Positions 63,912-64,000 of a DNA stretch of 64,000 nt are shown one piece after another. Made by a program: the position numbers and the translations under genes. The notes beneath the pieces are model-generated. The model had not been told where the DNA came from and searched no databases. It saw nothing but the letters and a program-made list of their open reading frames with translations. The first letter of the stretch is position 1; each line of letters starts with the position of its first letter. The DNA is taken from the NCBI GenBank assembly GCA_964573725.1, contig CAZNLJ010000019.1:1-64000 (forward strand), in the 5' to 3' direction. The stretch is from UBA6168 sp964573725. Lineage in GTDB: Bacteria > Bacteroidota > Bacteroidia > Chitinophagales > Saprospiraceae.

Positions 63912-64000
63912 TTATTCCGTTTCCAATACCCAGATGAACAGGGAGCTCGGTTCCATCCGGACCGCAACCGATATCCCGCCGGGCAGGTTCATCAGCTCGC
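63912..64000 (-). CDS. C-terminal end of a gene cut by the window edge
   Basis: Twenty-eight residues are visible, reading ELMNLPGGISVAVRMEPSSL and ending in FIWVLETE before a TAA stop. The frame stays open to the window edge. It lies 54 bp upstream of the metallo-hydrolase gene on the same strand. The product cannot be identified. Confidence 0.45.
   Translation of the reverse strand, partial: ELMNLPGGISVAVRMEPSSLFIWVLETE

Overview
The window looks like chromosomal DNA of a GC-rich member of the Bacteroidota, probably a Saprospiria/Lewinella-like marine polysaccharide degrader. The evidence is two SusC/SusD pairs, a hybrid two-component regulator of the HTCS type, C-terminal type IX secretion (T9SS) sorting domains on three secreted proteins, and promoters of the Bacteroidota form TTG-N19/20-TAnnTTTG. 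The lineage below phylum is inference.

Layout. (1) 1-81: a cluster of four hairpins. (2) 671-4527, minus strand: a lipoprotein made of five Cys-bounded repeats, a small lipoprotein, an ECF sigma factor, and a protein joining an inner-membrane helix to a beta-barrel-like domain. (3) 4896-24076, minus strand: a mannan-type locus with a secreted esterase, GH26 mannanase, GH2 beta-mannosidase, GmhA-like SIS isomerase, ROK sugar kinase, T9SS beta-helix protein, TonB receptor, Gfo/Idh/MocA oxidoreductase, GPH-type symporter, LacI regulator and type B carboxylesterase. Four of these genes are broken: single-base frameshifts in GH26, the TonB receptor and the symporter, and an in-frame TGA in GH2. 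Two matching palindromic operators lie at the promoters of the TonB receptor and the symporter. (4) 24190-30567: a remnant of a di-heme cytochrome c peroxidase, a Mocos-like class V aminotransferase, and an HTCS regulator.

(5) 30697-47674: a complete-looking sialic acid/N-acetylhexosamine locus. On the minus strand are SusC, SusD and a sialate O-acetylesterase. Diverging from them is a plus-strand operon of AGE-family epimerase, a fused mutarotase-sodium symporter, N-acetylneuraminate lyase and a GH20-SGNH fusion (each joined to the next by an ATGA overlap), followed by a LamG-containing GH33 sialidase. Together they release Neu5Ac, remove O-acetyl groups, import it, set its anomer, cleave it to ManNAc and pyruvate, and epimerise ManNAc to GlcNAc. 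(6) 47813-49015: an Rpn-family nuclease with a 12-bp tandem repeat and a possible nested product.

(7) 49103-61486: a laminarin-type locus with a membrane-bound propeller/LuxR regulator, a triple-CBM T9SS protein, SusC, SusD, a PKD lipoprotein and a GH16 glucanase. The regulator/CBM intergenic region holds four CCGTAG boxes in helical phase. (8) 61669-64000, minus strand: two small membrane proteins, a four-helix membrane protein, a PqqB-like metallo-hydrolase and the cut end of another gene. No rRNA, tRNA, CRISPR array or insertion sequence was recognised.
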